Below are positions 28,302-37,575 of a DNA stretch of 64,000 bases, one piece after another (positions within the stretch are counted from its first letter, which is position 1; the number at the start of each line of letters is the position of its first letter). A model generated the notes under the pieces. It had not been told where the DNA came from, searched no databases, and saw nothing but the letters and a program-made list of their open reading frames with translations. Both the position numbers and the translations under genes were made by a program. The stretch spans positions 124,001 through 188,000 of the forward strand of contig NZ_SNVJ01000009.1 in NCBI RefSeq assembly GCF_009829925.1, written 5' to 3'. The DNA comes from Teichococcus coralli. Lineage in GTDB: Bacteria; Pseudomonadota; Alphaproteobacteria; Acetobacterales; Acetobacteraceae.

Positions 28302-29932
28302 TCGATGGTCTCGGTCGAGATGGCGCAGGCGACGCCGCCCTCCACGATGCGCGGCAGCACCAGCGCGCCGCCCATGGCCAGGGCGCAGCCCTCGGCGACG
28401 GAGGCGATGCCGGTGGCGCGCAGGGCGGCCTCGGAACGGGTGGGGCAGCGATCCTGCACGGCCAGCAGGGCGTCATGGTCGAGGAAGACCAGCTCAACGC
28501 CCAGCGCCAAGGCGGCCTCAGGCAGGGCGGGGAGGTTGCGGCGGAAGGCGGGGGCAGCCAGGCGGCCGACGCGCAGGCCCGCCAGGGACTCGGCATGGCG
28601 GACCAGGGCGACGATCGCGGCCGTCGAGGCCGAGGGGCGGAGCCCGAGCCCGGCCGTGGCCAAGGGAGGCGTCGCCTCCCCTGGACCCCTCCGCCGGGGC
28701 GACAGTGTCACCCAGGACCCCGCCCTCGGCTTTTCCACCGCGTACTGCGTCACCGTCATCGCGGGGCGGTAGCCGTGGAAGCCGCCCACGCGGTCCAGGC
28801 GCTCCACGCCGAGCCGCGTCAGCGTGCCGCCCCAGGCGGCATGGGCGGCGGTCAGGGCGGCCTCGGTCTCCAGCGTCACGGCATTGGCCACCAGGCGGCC
28901 ACCAGGACGCAACGCCGCCCAGGCGGCCTCCAGCACGCCCTCGCCAGCGGCGCCACCACCCAGGAAGACGGCGTCCGGCGTGGGAAGGCCCGAAAGGCCC
29001 GCCGGCGCCGCCGCCTGCACCACGCGCAGGCCCGGCACGCCCAGCGCCAACGCGTTGCGCGCGGCCCGCGCGGCGCGGTCGGGACGCGGCTCCAGGCCGA
29101 TCGCGCGGTTCGCCGGGTGCCGCAGCATCCACTCGATCGCCACCGAGCCGCTGCCGGTGCCGATGTCCCAAAGCAGCTCGCCCTGGCGCGGGGCGAGGGC
29201 CGCGAGCGTGACGGCGCGCACCTCCCGCTTGGTGATCTGGCCGTCCTGCTCGAAGAAATGCTCCGGCAGGCCGGGGGCGAGCGGAATGATCCGCGCGCCG
29301 GGGCCGGGGATGACCTCCAGCGCCAGCAGGTTCAGCGGATCGGGGGTGAGGTCGAACTCGGCGGCGGTGGTGGCGCGGTGGCGGGCGCGCGGGCCGCCCA
29401 GGGCCTCCAGCAGGTGCATCCGCGTCGGGCCGAAGCCCTGGCCGGTCAGCAGCGCGGCGACGGCGGCGGGGGTGCCGGCATCCGCCGAGAGGGCGAGGAT
29501 GCGCGCGCCGGGCTGAAGCAAGGGGAGCAAGGGCTCCAGCGGGCGGCCGCAGAAGGAGAGCGTGGCGCAGTCCTGCGACGCCCAGCCCAGCCGGGCGCAG
29601 GCCAGGGCGAAGGCGGAGGGCGCGGGCAGGCAGAGGAACTCCTCGGGCGCGAGGTGCCGCGCCAGGGTGGCGCCGATGCCGAAGCAGAAGGGGTCGCCCG
29701 AGGCCAGCACCGCCGTCGGCTCGCCGCGCCGGGCGAGCAGGTCGGGCAGGCCGTCCAGCATCGGGCTGGGCCAGGGATGCGCGCTGCCGCGCAGCAGCGG
29801 CGCGGCGAGCGCCAGGTGCCGCTGCCCGCCGAACACCGCCGAGGCCGAGGCGAGGAGCGTCGCGGCGGCGGGGGAGAGGCCCTCGACGCCGTCCTCGCCG
29901 ATGCCCAGGATGGACAGCCAGGGAGCGCTCAT
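28298..29932 (-). CDS. cobL: Precorrin-6Y C5,15-methyltransferase (decarboxylating) CobL fused to CobE
   Basis: Residues 1 to about 400 are CobL: an N-terminal CbiE-like methylase ([37 protein letters not shown]) and a C-terminal CbiT-like part ([40 protein letters not shown]). Residues about 427-544 are CobE/CbiG-C-like ([56 protein letters not shown]). CobE is normally a separate small protein. The linker (about residues 404-425) is encoded by a dispersed family C element read in frame. A TTG at 28663 could also start CobE independently. The fused frame is uninterrupted. Confidence 0.9.
   Translation of the reverse strand: MSAPWLSILGIGEDGVEGLSPAAATLLASASAVFGGQRHLALAAPLLRGSAHPWPSPMLDGLPDLLARRGEPTAVLASGDPFCFGIGATLARHLAPEEFLCLPAPSAFALACARLGWASQDCATLSFCGRPLEPLLPLLQPGARILALSADAGTPAAVAALLTGQGFGPTRMHLLEALGGPRARHRATTAAEFDLTPDPLNLLALEVIPGPGARIIPLAPGLPEHFFEQDGQITKREVRAVTLAALAPRQGELLWDIGTGSGSVAIEWMLRHPANRAIGLEPRPDRAARAARNALALGVPGLRVVQAAAPAGLSGLPTPDAVFLGGGAAGEGVLEAAWAALRPGGRLVANAVTLETEAALTAAHAAWGGTLTRLGVERLDRVGGFHGYRPAMTVTQYAVEKPRAGSWVTLSPRRRGPGEATPPLATAGLGLRPSASTAAIVALVRHAESLAGLRVGRLAAPAFRRNLPALPEAALALGVELVFLDHDALLAVQDRCPTRSEAALRATGIASVAEGCALAMGGALVLPRIVEGGVACAISTETIE
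28661..28726 (-). repeat. Family C element forming the CobL-CobE linker (copy 2)
   Basis: On the minus strand, ggcggggtcctgggtgacac followed by tgtcgccccggcggaggggt and a GGCGACGCC hairpin aligns closely with the intergenic element at 56236-56302. Translated in the fusion frame it gives [18 protein letters not shown]. The corresponding frame at 56.2 kb reads VTLSPQREGLGEGGAF, showing the shared origin. Confidence 0.8.
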
Positions 29933-29943
29933 CGCGGGGGATT

Positions 29944-30699
29944 ATGCGGGTTCTGGTGTTGGGAGGAACGACGGAAGGCGCCGCGTTGGCACGCGCCCTG
30001 GCGGGCCATGCGCAACTCGACGCGACCCTTTCCCTGGCCGGCGTCACCCGCGCGCCGCGCCCGCAGCCGCTGCCGACGCGCATCGGCGGGTTCGGCGGCG
30101 TGGCGGGGCTGGTGGAGTATCTGCGCGCCGAGCGCATCGGCGCCGTGGTGGACGCCACGCACCCCTTCGCCGCGCGGATGACGCGCCACGCCGCCGAGGC
30201 CGCCGCGCGCTGCGGCGTGCCCCTGCTGCGGGTGGACCGGCCGGCCTGGGCGCCGCAGCCGGGCGACGACTGGGCCGAGTTCCCCGACATGGCCGCCCTG
30301 ATGGCCGCGCTGGGCGAGGCGCCGCGCCGCGTGCTGCTGACCGTGGGGCAGAAGGAGCTGGCGCCCTTCCGCGCCGCGCCCTGGCACCACTACGTCATCC
30401 GCAGCGTGGACCCGCCCGATCCCGCCAGCCTGCCGCCGGGTGCCGAGGTGCTGACCGCCACCGGCCCCTTCGCGCTGGAGGAGGAGCGCACGCTGCTGCG
30501 CCGGCACGGGGTCGAGGTGCTGGTGAGCAAGAACTCGGGAGGGGCGGCGGTGGCGGCCAAGCTCGTCGCGGCGCGGGAGAGGGGCATTCCCGTGCGGCTG
30601 CTGGCGCGTCCGCCCGCGCCCGAGGGGCTGGCGCGCGTGCCGGATGTCGCGGGGGCGCTGCACTGGCTTCACGGGCTGCTCGCCGAGCGGGGTGTGTAG
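29944..30699 (+). CDS. cobK: Precorrin-6A reductase
   Basis: CobK reduces precorrin-6A to precorrin-6B with NADPH. The 251-residue protein starts MRVLVLGGTTEGAALARALA, with GGFGGVAGLVEYLRAERIGA, VVDATHPFAARMTRHAAEAA, LLTVGQKELAPF, HHYVIRSVDPP and VLVSKNSGGAAVAAKLVAAR. The start is only 11 bp from that of divergent cobL, and the 3' end overlaps convergent cobJ by 31 bp, so its promoter must lie within cobL coding sequence. Confidence 0.95.
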   Translation: MRVLVLGGTTEGAALARALAGHAQLDATLSLAGVTRAPRPQPLPTRIGGFGGVAGLVEYLRAERIGAVVDATHPFAARMTRHAAEAAARCGVPLLRVDRPAWAPQPGDDWAEFPDMAALMAALGEAPRRVLLTVGQKELAPFRAAPWHHYVIRSVDPPDPASLPPGAEVLTATGPFALEEERTLLRRHGVEVLVSKNSGGAAVAAKLVAARERGIPVRLLARPPAPEGLARVPDVAGALHWLHGLLAERGV

Positions 30700-31427
30700 A
30701 GCCAGGGGCGCGCGCCCTCCCGCGCGATGCCGCGGGTGGCGGCGGAGCCGATCAGCACCAGCGTGCGCATGTCGGCCAGCGCCGGGTCGGCGTCGGCGAG
30801 GGGGCGGAGTTCGATGCGCTCCTCCGGGCGGCTGACGGCGGTGGCGAAGGCGACGGGCGTTTCGCCGGGGAGCAGGCCGCGCAGCAGTTCGAAGGCGCGG
30901 CCGAGCTGCCAGGGGCGGGCACGCGAGACCGGGTTGTAGAGGGCGATGACGAAGCCGGCCCCGGCGGCGGCCGTGAGGCGCCGCTCGACCAGCGGCCAGG
31001 GCTTCAGGTTGTCGGACAGCGAAAGGGCGCAGAAATCATGGCCGAGCGGCGCGCCGAGCCGGGCGGCGGCGGCGAACATGGCGGAAATGCCGGGCAGCAC
31101 CGCGATGTCCAGCGCGCGCCATTCGGGCGGGCCGTGCTCGACGGCCTCGAACACCGCGCTGGCCATGGCGAAGACGCCGGCATCGCCGGAGGAGACGACG
31201 GCGACGCGGGCGCCGGACTGCGCCATCGCCAGCGCATGGCGGGCGCGGTCGAGTTCCTGGCGGTTGTCGGTTTCGTGGCGGCGCTGCTCCGGGCGGGCGG
31301 CCACGCGGGCGACATAGGGGCCATAGCCCACCAGGTCGGTGGCGGCGGCGAGGGCTGCGTCCGCCTCGGGGGTGCGGAGCGCGGTGTCGCCGGGGCCGAG
31401 GCCGATGATGCGCAGCCAGCCGCTCAT
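30669..31427 (-). CDS. cobJ: Precorrin-3B C(17)-methyltransferase
   Basis: CobJ methylates C17 and contracts the ring to give precorrin-4. The 252-residue protein shows LRIIGLGPGDTALRTPEADA, DLVGYGPYVARV, RVAVVSSGDAGVFAMASAVF, VLPGISAMFAAAARLGAPLG, CALSLSDNLKPWPLVERRL and VIALYNPVSRARPWQLGRAF, all typical. It lies 10 bp after cobI and is the last gene of the riboswitch-proximal run of minus-strand cob genes. Confidence 0.95.
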   Translation of the reverse strand: MSGWLRIIGLGPGDTALRTPEADAALAAATDLVGYGPYVARVAARPEQRRHETDNRQELDRARHALAMAQSGARVAVVSSGDAGVFAMASAVFEAVEHGPPEWRALDIAVLPGISAMFAAAARLGAPLGHDFCALSLSDNLKPWPLVERRLTAAAGAGFVIALYNPVSRARPWQLGRAFELLRGLLPGETPVAFATAVSRPEERIELRPLADADPALADMRTLVLIGSAATRGIAREGARPWLYTPRSASSP

Positions 31428-31437
31428 CGCTGGCCCT

Positions 31438-32163
31438 TCATCGTTGGCCCTGGCGGCCCTGGATCAGCACCAGGGAGAAGTAGGGGGCGGGGCTGTCGTC
31501 GCGCTCGGCGAGGGGCAGGATGACCTCGCCGGGCATGGTGCCGCGCTCGGCATAGACGGCGCGCCCGGTGAGGCCGAGCTCGGCCAGCACGGCGCGCAGC
31601 TTGGGCAGGTTGCGGCCGAGCTTCATCACCACGGCGGCGTCGCAGCGGCGCAGGGCGTCCGCCAGCTCAGCCGCGGGCATGGTGGCGGGGAGGATGGCGA
31701 GGATGTCGTCGCCATGCACCATCGGCAGGCCGGCGCGGGACCAGCAGCCGGCCATGGCGGTGATGCCGGGCGTGACCTCGACGCGGTGCGCGGCGCGCAG
31801 CCGGTCGAACAGGTACATGGCCGAGCCGTAGAGGAAGGGGTCGCCCTCGCAGAGCAGGGCCACGTTTCGGCCGGCTTCCAGATGGGAGGCGATGCGCGAC
31901 GCGCAGGCGTCATAGAAGGCGGCCATCTCGGCGGGGTAGCGCGGGTCCTCCACCGGCAGGTCGGTGGTGAAGGGGTATTCGAAGCGCAGTTCCTCGGCCG
32001 CCGGATTGAGGTGCGGCGTGGCGATGGTGCGGGCGTTGCCCGGGCGGCCGCGCTTGGCGAAGCAGGCAAAGACGGGCGCGGCGGCGAGGAGGCGCGCGGC
32101 ACGCAGGGTGATCAGCTCCGGGTCGCCGGGGCCGATGCCCAGGATGTGCAGCGTGCCCGTCAT
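31438..32163 (-). CDS. cobI: Precorrin-2 C(20)-methyltransferase
   Basis: CobI methylates C20 of precorrin-2 to precorrin-3A. The 241-residue protein has LHILGIGPGDPELITLRAAR, VALLCEGDPFLYGSAMYLFD, VEVTPGITAMAGCWSRAGLP and AAVVMKLGRNLPKLRAVLAE. A 240-bp gap with two family B terminators and another hairpin separates it from cobH, so cobI-cobJ may have its own promoter or depend on read-through. Confidence 0.95.
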   Translation of the reverse strand: MTGTLHILGIGPGDPELITLRAARLLAAAPVFACFAKRGRPGNARTIATPHLNPAAEELRFEYPFTTDLPVEDPRYPAEMAAFYDACASRIASHLEAGRNVALLCEGDPFLYGSAMYLFDRLRAAHRVEVTPGITAMAGCWSRAGLPMVHGDDILAILPATMPAAELADALRRCDAAVVMKLGRNLPKLRAVLAELGLTGRAVYAERGTMPGEVILPLAERDDSPAPYFSLVLIQGRQGQR

Positions 32164-32201
32164 GCGCGGCGCACCTTGTCATCCGACAGCGGGTAGCACT
32201 G

Positions 32202-32248
32202 GGGGAGAATAAATTCTCCCCGAGGCCCCTTCTTCTTCTTTCTGTCAG
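32202..32248 (+). terminator. Family B terminator (copy 2)
   Basis: GGGGAGAAT-AA-ATTCTCCCC is a perfect 9-bp stem, followed on the plus strand by GAGGCCCC, TTCTTCTTCTTT and CTGTCAG (32242-32248). It would stop plus-strand transcripts; all nearby genes are on the minus strand, where it forms part of the cobI leader. Confidence 0.6.
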
Positions 32249-32341
32249 TTCGGGGGCTCTGGAAACGGGCGCCCGCGCCGGGGCTGCAGCAGCCCCGGCG
32301 GCTGCGGGGGGGTGCGGCCCTCGCCGTGAGCACCGGAAAAC

Positions 32342-32384
32342 TGACAGAACAAGGAGGGGATTTGGGGGAGTTCATCTCCCCCAG
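32342..32384 (-). terminator. Family B terminator downstream of cobH (copy 3)
   Basis: On the minus strand TGGGGGAG-ATGAA-CTCCCCCA forms an 8-bp stem 21 bp after the cobH stop, followed by AAATCCCCTCCTTG and TTCTGTCAG. A further hairpin (GGGGCTG/CAGCCCC) lies at about 32280-32300 between this copy and copy 2. Confidence 0.6.
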
Positions 32385-32404
32385 GCTTGCTTCCTGTCCG
32401 CGCA

Positions 32405-33037
32405 TCATTCGCGCTCCGTGGCCAGGGCGTTGACGGCGGCCACGGCCATGGCGCTGCCACCCTGGCGGCCTTCGACGATCATCCAGGGCACGCGGTTGTC
32501 GGCCGCGAGGGTTTCCTTGGATTCCGCGGCGCCAACGAAGCCCACGGGCATGCCGATGACGGCGGCAGGGGGCGGGGCGCCGGCGTCGAGCAGTTCGAGC
32601 AGGTGGAAGAGCGCGGTGGGCGCATTGCCGATGGCGACGAGGGCGCCGTCGAGTTTCTCGCCCCAGAGGTCCAGCGCGGCGGCGGAGCGGGTGTTGCCGA
32701 TGGCGCGGGCACGCTCCGGCACGCCGGGGGCGTCCAGGGTACAGAGGATCTCATTGTTGGCGGGCAGGCGGGCGCGGGTGATGCCGTGCGCGACCATCCT
32801 GGAATCGCAGAGGATGGGGGCGCCGCGCTTCAGGGCGGCCTCGGCGGCGGCGGTGAAGCCGGGGGCGAAGCGGATGTGGCGCGCGACTCCCACGAGGCCG
32901 CAGGCATGGATGACGCGCACCGCGACCCGCGCCTCGGCGGGGGTGAAGCGCGCGAGGTCGGCCTCCGCCCGAATGGTGGCGAAGGACTTCTCGTAGATCG
33001 CCGCGCCGTCGCGGATGTAGTCGTAGGGGCCGCTCAT
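32405..33037 (-). CDS. cobH: Precorrin-8X methylmutase
   Basis: CobH moves the C11 methyl to C12, giving hydrogenobyrinic acid. The 210-residue protein shows YIRDGAAIYEKSFATIRAEA, RVIHACGLVGVARHIRFAPG (catalytic His), ILCDSRMVAHGITRARLPAN, AIGNAPTALFHLLELLD and VIGMPVGFVGAAESKETLA. Its start overlaps the cobG stop (ATGA), so cobG and cobH are translationally coupled. Confidence 0.96.
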   Translation of the reverse strand: MSGPYDYIRDGAAIYEKSFATIRAEADLARFTPAEARVAVRVIHACGLVGVARHIRFAPGFTAAAEAALKRGAPILCDSRMVAHGITRARLPANNEILCTLDAPGVPERARAIGNTRSAAALDLWGEKLDGALVAIGNAPTALFHLLELLDAGAPPPAAVIGMPVGFVGAAESKETLAADNRVPWMIVEGRQGGSAMAVAAVNALATERE

Positions 33038-34227
33038 GGTTCTTCCAGTTCCGCCGCTGCCTCGGCCAGGGTCAGCCCGGCGCGGGCGGGCGGGTCGCCG
33101 GCGCGGCCATGGCGGATCAGGGCGTAGCGTCCTTCCGCCTCGGCCACGAGGGTGACGGCCGCCGGGGCCGGATGCGCGCAGCCTTTGGCGCAACCGGAGA
33201 GATGCAGCAAGCCCATGCGCGGCACGGCGCCCATGCCGAGCAGGGTGGCGGCATCGGCGCGCGTGTCGGCCAGGCCGCTGGCGCAGCCCTGGGTGCCGGG
33301 GCAGGCGCGCAGGCGCAGGCGCGGGTCGGCGGGGTCGGCGATCAGGCCGGTGGCGGCGGCGAGGACGGGGGCAGGGTCGGCCAGGCCGGGCAGCAGCAGG
33401 GCGCGCCAGGGGGTGAGGCGGAGCGTGCCGTCGCCATGGCGCTCGGCGAGGTGCGCCAGGTGCCCCAGGGTGACGGCGGGGAGGGCGCCGAAGGGGATGC
33501 CGAGGCCGAGGGCGGCATGCACGCCAAGCCGGTGGCAGCCGATGGGCTGCGGCGCCGGGCCGGGGGCGGACGCGGGTTCGGCGCGCAGCCCGGCGGCCGC
33601 GAAAAGAGCGGGAGCGCCGGCCCTGCGCACCGAATCCCGCATCCGCCGCGCGCCGGGAATGGCGAGGAAGGCCCGCAGCAGGGCGGCGACGGCGGCGGGG
33701 GTGGCGCCGGGGGCGTGGAGGTCGGCGCCGGGAAGGTGGAGCGCGGCGCCGGAAGCGCCGAGGCGGAGGATCAGGTCGGCTTCCACGCCGTGCAGCGGGA
33801 GCGCGCCGCCGCCATCCAGCACGAGGCCGAACTTGGAGGGAAGGGCGGCGAGGGTCTGGTCGGCCAGGAGGGCCTCCAGGGCCGCGAGCCAGTCGGCGGC
33901 CGATGCGGGAATGGCGGAATCGGCGCCCAGCAGGGGCGGGGCGACGATGCTGCGGCGGCGCTCCACGCCGGGGTCCGGGTCGGCGAGGCCGGCGTCGAGC
34001 ATGGCTTCGGTGAAAGGCGCGACCGTCTCGGGGCGCAGGCCGCGGACCTGCAGGTTGGCGCGGTGGGTCAGGTCGAGCCAGCCATTGCCGTAGCGGGCGG
34101 CGGCCTCGGCCAGGGCGCGGGCCTGGGTGGCGGTAAGGCGCGCGGCGCGGGGCTTCACGCGCAGCAGCAGGCCATCGCCGGAGGCCATGGGCTCGAAGAG
34201 GGTGGGGCACCAGCCGCGGACGGTCAT
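33034..34227 (-). CDS. cobG: Precorrin-3B synthase (oxygen-dependent)
   Basis: CobG is the O2-using Fe-S monooxygenase that hydroxylates precorrin-3A and marks the aerobic pathway. The 397-residue protein is a nitrite/sulfite-reductase relative: LDLTHRANLQVRGLRPETV in the ferredoxin-like half, and the Cys motifs RACPGTQGCASGLADTRAD and HLSGCAKGCAHPAPAAVTLV that ligate the cluster. The start at 34227 (MTVRGWCPTLFEPMASGDG) overlaps the cobN stop by 4 bases. Its presence implies that the organism makes B12 under oxic conditions. Confidence 0.94.
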   Translation of the reverse strand: MTVRGWCPTLFEPMASGDGLLLRVKPRAARLTATQARALAEAAARYGNGWLDLTHRANLQVRGLRPETVAPFTEAMLDAGLADPDPGVERRRSIVAPPLLGADSAIPASAADWLAALEALLADQTLAALPSKFGLVLDGGGALPLHGVEADLILRLGASGAALHLPGADLHAPGATPAAVAALLRAFLAIPGARRMRDSVRRAGAPALFAAAGLRAEPASAPGPAPQPIGCHRLGVHAALGLGIPFGALPAVTLGHLAHLAERHGDGTLRLTPWRALLLPGLADPAPVLAAATGLIADPADPRLRLRACPGTQGCASGLADTRADAATLLGMGAVPRMGLLHLSGCAKGCAHPAPAAVTLVAEAEGRYALIRHGRAGDPPARAGLTLAEAAAELEEP

Positions 34228-37200
34228 GGCGTGTCGTTCCGGCGGGGGCGCCAGAGGCCGCGCTCGCGCGCCTCGGCGAAGCGGGCGCGCATGGCCTCCA
34301 GGGCGGCGGGGTTGTTGGCCGCCAGGAAGGCGCGCACTGCGGGGTCGCCCAGGGTGGCGTCGAACAGCAGGTCGAACTGCGGGTCGAGCCGCTCGGGCAG
34401 GGTGGCGGCGAAGGCGTGCAGCCCCTCCAGCGCGCGGGCGATCTCGCCCCCGCCGCGATGGCCGTGGCGCATCATGCCGGCGATCCAGGCCGGGTTGGCG
34501 GCGCGGGCGCGCACCACGCGGGCGACCTCCTCGGCGAGGCCGCGCAGGCGGGGAGCGTCGGGGGTGGCGGTGTCGGCGTGGTAGAGGGCGGGGGTGGCAC
34601 CGAGCGCCGCCGCCGCCGCCGCGAAGCCGCCCTCGTGCGCGGCGTAGTCGGGGCTGTCGAGCAGGTCGGTCTCGGCGTGGTCCTGGGTGTGCAGGAAGGC
34701 CTCGGCGGCGGTGACGCGGGCGGCCAGCGCCGCGCGGTCCGGCGTGCCTTCGAGGCCCTGGCCATAGGTGGCGGCGGAGGCGTCGAGCCAAGCCCGCCCC
34801 AACTCGTCGCGGCTTTCCCAGGCGCCACGGGCGATGCGCTCCTCCAGCCCCGTGCCGTAGAAGCCGGGGGCAGCGCCGAAGATGCGGGCGGTGGCGCGGC
34901 GCAGGGCATCACCTTCCAAGCCCTGGGCGGCGGCGGCCAGCGGGTTCCAGTCGGGCGCCTCGTCGTCGCGACCGGCGATGGCGCGCACGGCGCTGTCGAA
35001 CAGGGCGATCTGCGCCGGGAAGGCGTCGCGGAACAGGCCGGAGATGCGCAGCGTGACGTCCACGCGCGGGCGGTCGAGCAGGGCGAGGGGCAGGATTTCA
35101 ACCCCGGTGACGCGGGCGGAGGCTTCGTCCCAGGCGGGGCGGGCGCCGAGCAGGACCAGGGCGAGGGCCAGGTCCTCGCCGCCGGTGCGCATGGTGGCGC
35201 TGCCCCAGAGATCGAGCACCAGGGCGCGCGGCCAGTCGCCCTGCTCCTGCCGGTGGCGGCGGAGCAGTTCGGCGGCGGCCTTCTCGGCCAGGGTGAGGGC
35301 GGAGCGGGTGGGCACGCCGCGCGGGTCGATGCTGAAGAGGTTGCGGCCGGTGGGCAGCACGTCGGCGCGGCCGCGCGTGGGGGCGCCGGCGGGGCCGGGC
35401 TGGATGAAGCGGCCGTCGAGCGCGGCGAGCAGCGCGGCGCGCTCGGCGGGGGCGGCGGCGTCGAGGCGGGCAGCGTCGAAGCCCGGCGCGGCGCGGGCGA
35501 GGGCGGCGAGCAGGGCCCTGCGGCGCTCCGGCGCGGGGGCGCGGCCGAAGACGTGCAGCCCGTCGCGGATCTGCATCTCCTTGACGTCGCAGAGCCAGGC
35601 GTCGAGGCGGGCGAGGGCATCCTCCTCCGGCAGGTCGCGCGGGATATGGCCCTCGGCGAGCAGGCCGGTCTCCTCGGCGCGGTCGAGGATGGCGCGGCGG
35701 AGGAGCGCGGTGCGGCGGCGGTCCAGCCCGTCGGCGGCGGCGTATTCGTCGATCAGCCGCTCCAGTTCGAGCGCGGCGCCGTGCTGGCCGGCGGGCTTCA
35801 GCGGCGGGGTCAGGTGGCCGATGGTGACGGCGCCGAGCCGCCGCTTGGCCACCGCCGCCTCGCCGGGGTTGTTGGCGATGAAGGGATAGACCACCGGCAG
35901 GCCGCGCAGCAGCGCCGCCGGGGCGCAGGCTTCGGAAAGGGCGGCCGCCTTGCCGGGCAGCCATTCCAGCGTGCCATGCGTGCCGAGATGGACCAGCGCA
36001 TGGGCGCCGAAGCCCGCGCGGAGCCAGAGATAGAAGGCGAGATAGGCGTGGCGCGGCGGCGTGTCGGGGTCGTGGTAGCCGGCGCGGCGGTCGAACACGC
36101 TGCCGCGGTCGGGCTGCACCGCCAGGAGCAGGTTGCCGAGGCGAAGGTGGCGCAGGGTGAGGGCGCCATCCCGGCAGGCAGGGTCCTCGTCCGGGGCGCC
36201 CCAGGCGGCGGTGACCGCCTCGCGGAGCGGCGCGGGAAGGGTGGCGAAGCGGGCGCGGTAGTCCGCGAGTGGCAGGAAGGGCGTGGCCGGGCCTTCGGTC
36301 AGGCTGCGGGCGAGCGCGGCGGTGGCCGGCGGTGGGGTATCGAGCTGGTAGCCGGCACCGGCGAGGTCCTCCAGCAGCGCGGCGAGGCTCGCAAAACTGT
36401 CGAGGCCGACGGCGTGTCCGGCCTGTCCGCCGGCGGCGGGATAATCGGAGAGCAGGACGGCGACGCGGCGCTGCGCCGCCGGGGTGGCGGCGAGGCGCGC
36501 CCAGCCGGCGGCGCGGTCGGCGGCCAGGGCGATGCCCTCGGCGTCGGGCGCCAAAAGGGTGCGGGCATAGTCCAGGCCGGGGATCGGCGTTGCTTCTTGC
36601 TTGAAGCCGATGGCGGCGGTGAGCAGGCGGCCGTCCAGCTCGGGCAGCACCACCTGCATGGCGAGGTCGCTCTGCGAGAGGCCGCGCGTCGAGGCGGCCC
36701 AGGCCTCGCGCGGGGCGCCGGAGAGCAGCAGTTGCAGCACCGGCGCGCCGGCGGCATCCAGCGGCGAGGCGTTCCCCTGGCGGGCGGAGAAGGCGGTGGC
36801 GTTCAGCACCACGGTGGGGCGCCAGGCGGCGAGGCGGTCCGCGACGAAGCGGGCGCAGGCGGCGTCCTTCAGGCTGGCGGCGAAAAGGCCGCGCACGCGC
36901 AGGCCGCGCGCCCGCAGCGCCTCGGCCTGGGCGAGCATCGGGGCGACGTCGCCGGCCAGGAGGTGGGAGCGGTAGAAGACCAGCACCGCCTGCGGGTCGG
37001 CTTCCTCGCCGCCGAGCGGGTGCTCGCCACAGGCGGGGAGGGGACGGGGCGGCGGGGCGTCGTCGGGCGCGAGGCCGGCGAGGTGGGCGGCCAAGCGCAG
37101 GGCGCTGCCCAGGTTCTCCGGGCCGCCTTCGCGCAGGGAGGCGTCCAGGCGGGCGTAGGCCTCGGGCGGGACGGTGGAAAGGGCGGCGAGCTGCGGGTCG

Positions 37201-37559
37201 GCGCGGCCGTCGCCGGGGAGCAGGGCGAGCGGAATGCCCGCGCGGCGGCAGAGGGCGGCAACCTCCTCCGCGCCGTAGCGCCAGTATTCCAGGCCGCCCA
37301 GCAGGCGGATCACCACGCAGCGGGAACGCGCCAGCACGTCCTCGGCGTAGAGGTCCACCGACATGGGGTGGCGCAGCTGCGCCAGGTTGGCCAGGCGCAG
37401 GGAGGGGCGCGGCGTGGGCAGGGCTTCCCAGGCGGTGGCGGCGGCGCCGAGGTCGCTGTCGGTGAAGGAAAGCAGCACGAGATCGGCCGGGGCATGGCCG
37501 AGATCGACCGCCGCCGCATCCTCCTCCAGGCTTCGCGTTTCCTGCCGCAGCAGATGCAA
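34224..37559 (-). CDS. cobN: Cobaltochelatase subunit CobN
   Basis: CobN is the large, tetrapyrrole-binding subunit that inserts cobalt into hydrogenobyrinic acid a,c-diamide with CobS and CobT chelatase ATPases, neither of which is in this window. The roughly 1111-residue protein has VIRLLGGLEYWRYGAEEV, ALVHLGTHGTLEWLPGKAAA, YPFIANNPGEAAVAKRRLGA and, late, WIAGMMRHGHRGGGEIARAL. The start is taken as TTG 37559 with GGGAG 7 bases upstream, giving HLLRQETRSLEEDAA. An in-frame ATG at 37640 would translate a dispersed family A repeat and is rejected. Confidence 0.94.
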   Translation of the reverse strand: MHLLRQETRSLEEDAAAVDLGHAPADLVLLSFTDSDLGAAATAWEALPTPRPSLRLANLAQLRHPMSVDLYAEDVLARSRCVVIRLLGGLEYWRYGAEEVAALCRRAGIPLALLPGDGRADPQLAALSTVPPEAYARLDASLREGGPENLGSALRLAAHLAGLAPDDAPPPRPLPACGEHPLGGEEADPQAVLVFYRSHLLAGDVAPMLAQAEALRARGLRVRGLFAASLKDAACARFVADRLAAWRPTVVLNATAFSARQGNASPLDAAGAPVLQLLLSGAPREAWAASTRGLSQSDLAMQVVLPELDGRLLTAAIGFKQEATPIPGLDYARTLLAPDAEGIALAADRAAGWARLAATPAAQRRVAVLLSDYPAAGGQAGHAVGLDSFASLAALLEDLAGAGYQLDTPPPATAALARSLTEGPATPFLPLADYRARFATLPAPLREAVTAAWGAPDEDPACRDGALTLRHLRLGNLLLAVQPDRGSVFDRRAGYHDPDTPPRHAYLAFYLWLRAGFGAHALVHLGTHGTLEWLPGKAAALSEACAPAALLRGLPVVYPFIANNPGEAAVAKRRLGAVTIGHLTPPLKPAGQHGAALELERLIDEYAAADGLDRRRTALLRRAILDRAEETGLLAEGHIPRDLPEEDALARLDAWLCDVKEMQIRDGLHVFGRAPAPERRRALLAALARAAPGFDAARLDAAAPAERAALLAALDGRFIQPGPAGAPTRGRADVLPTGRNLFSIDPRGVPTRSALTLAEKAAAELLRRHRQEQGDWPRALVLDLWGSATMRTGGEDLALALVLLGARPAWDEASARVTGVEILPLALLDRPRVDVTLRISGLFRDAFPAQIALFDSAVRAIAGRDDEAPDWNPLAAAAQGLEGDALRRATARIFGAAPGFYGTGLEERIARGAWESRDELGRAWLDASAATYGQGLEGTPDRAALAARVTAAEAFLHTQDHAETDLLDSPDYAAHEGGFAAAAAALGATPALYHADTATPDAPRLRGLAEEVARVVRARAANPAWIAGMMRHGHRGGGEIARALEGLHAFAATLPERLDPQFDLLFDATLGDPAVRAFLAANNPAALEAMRARFAEARERGLWRPRRNDTP

Positions 37560-37575
37560 GGTCTGTCTCCCGTTG

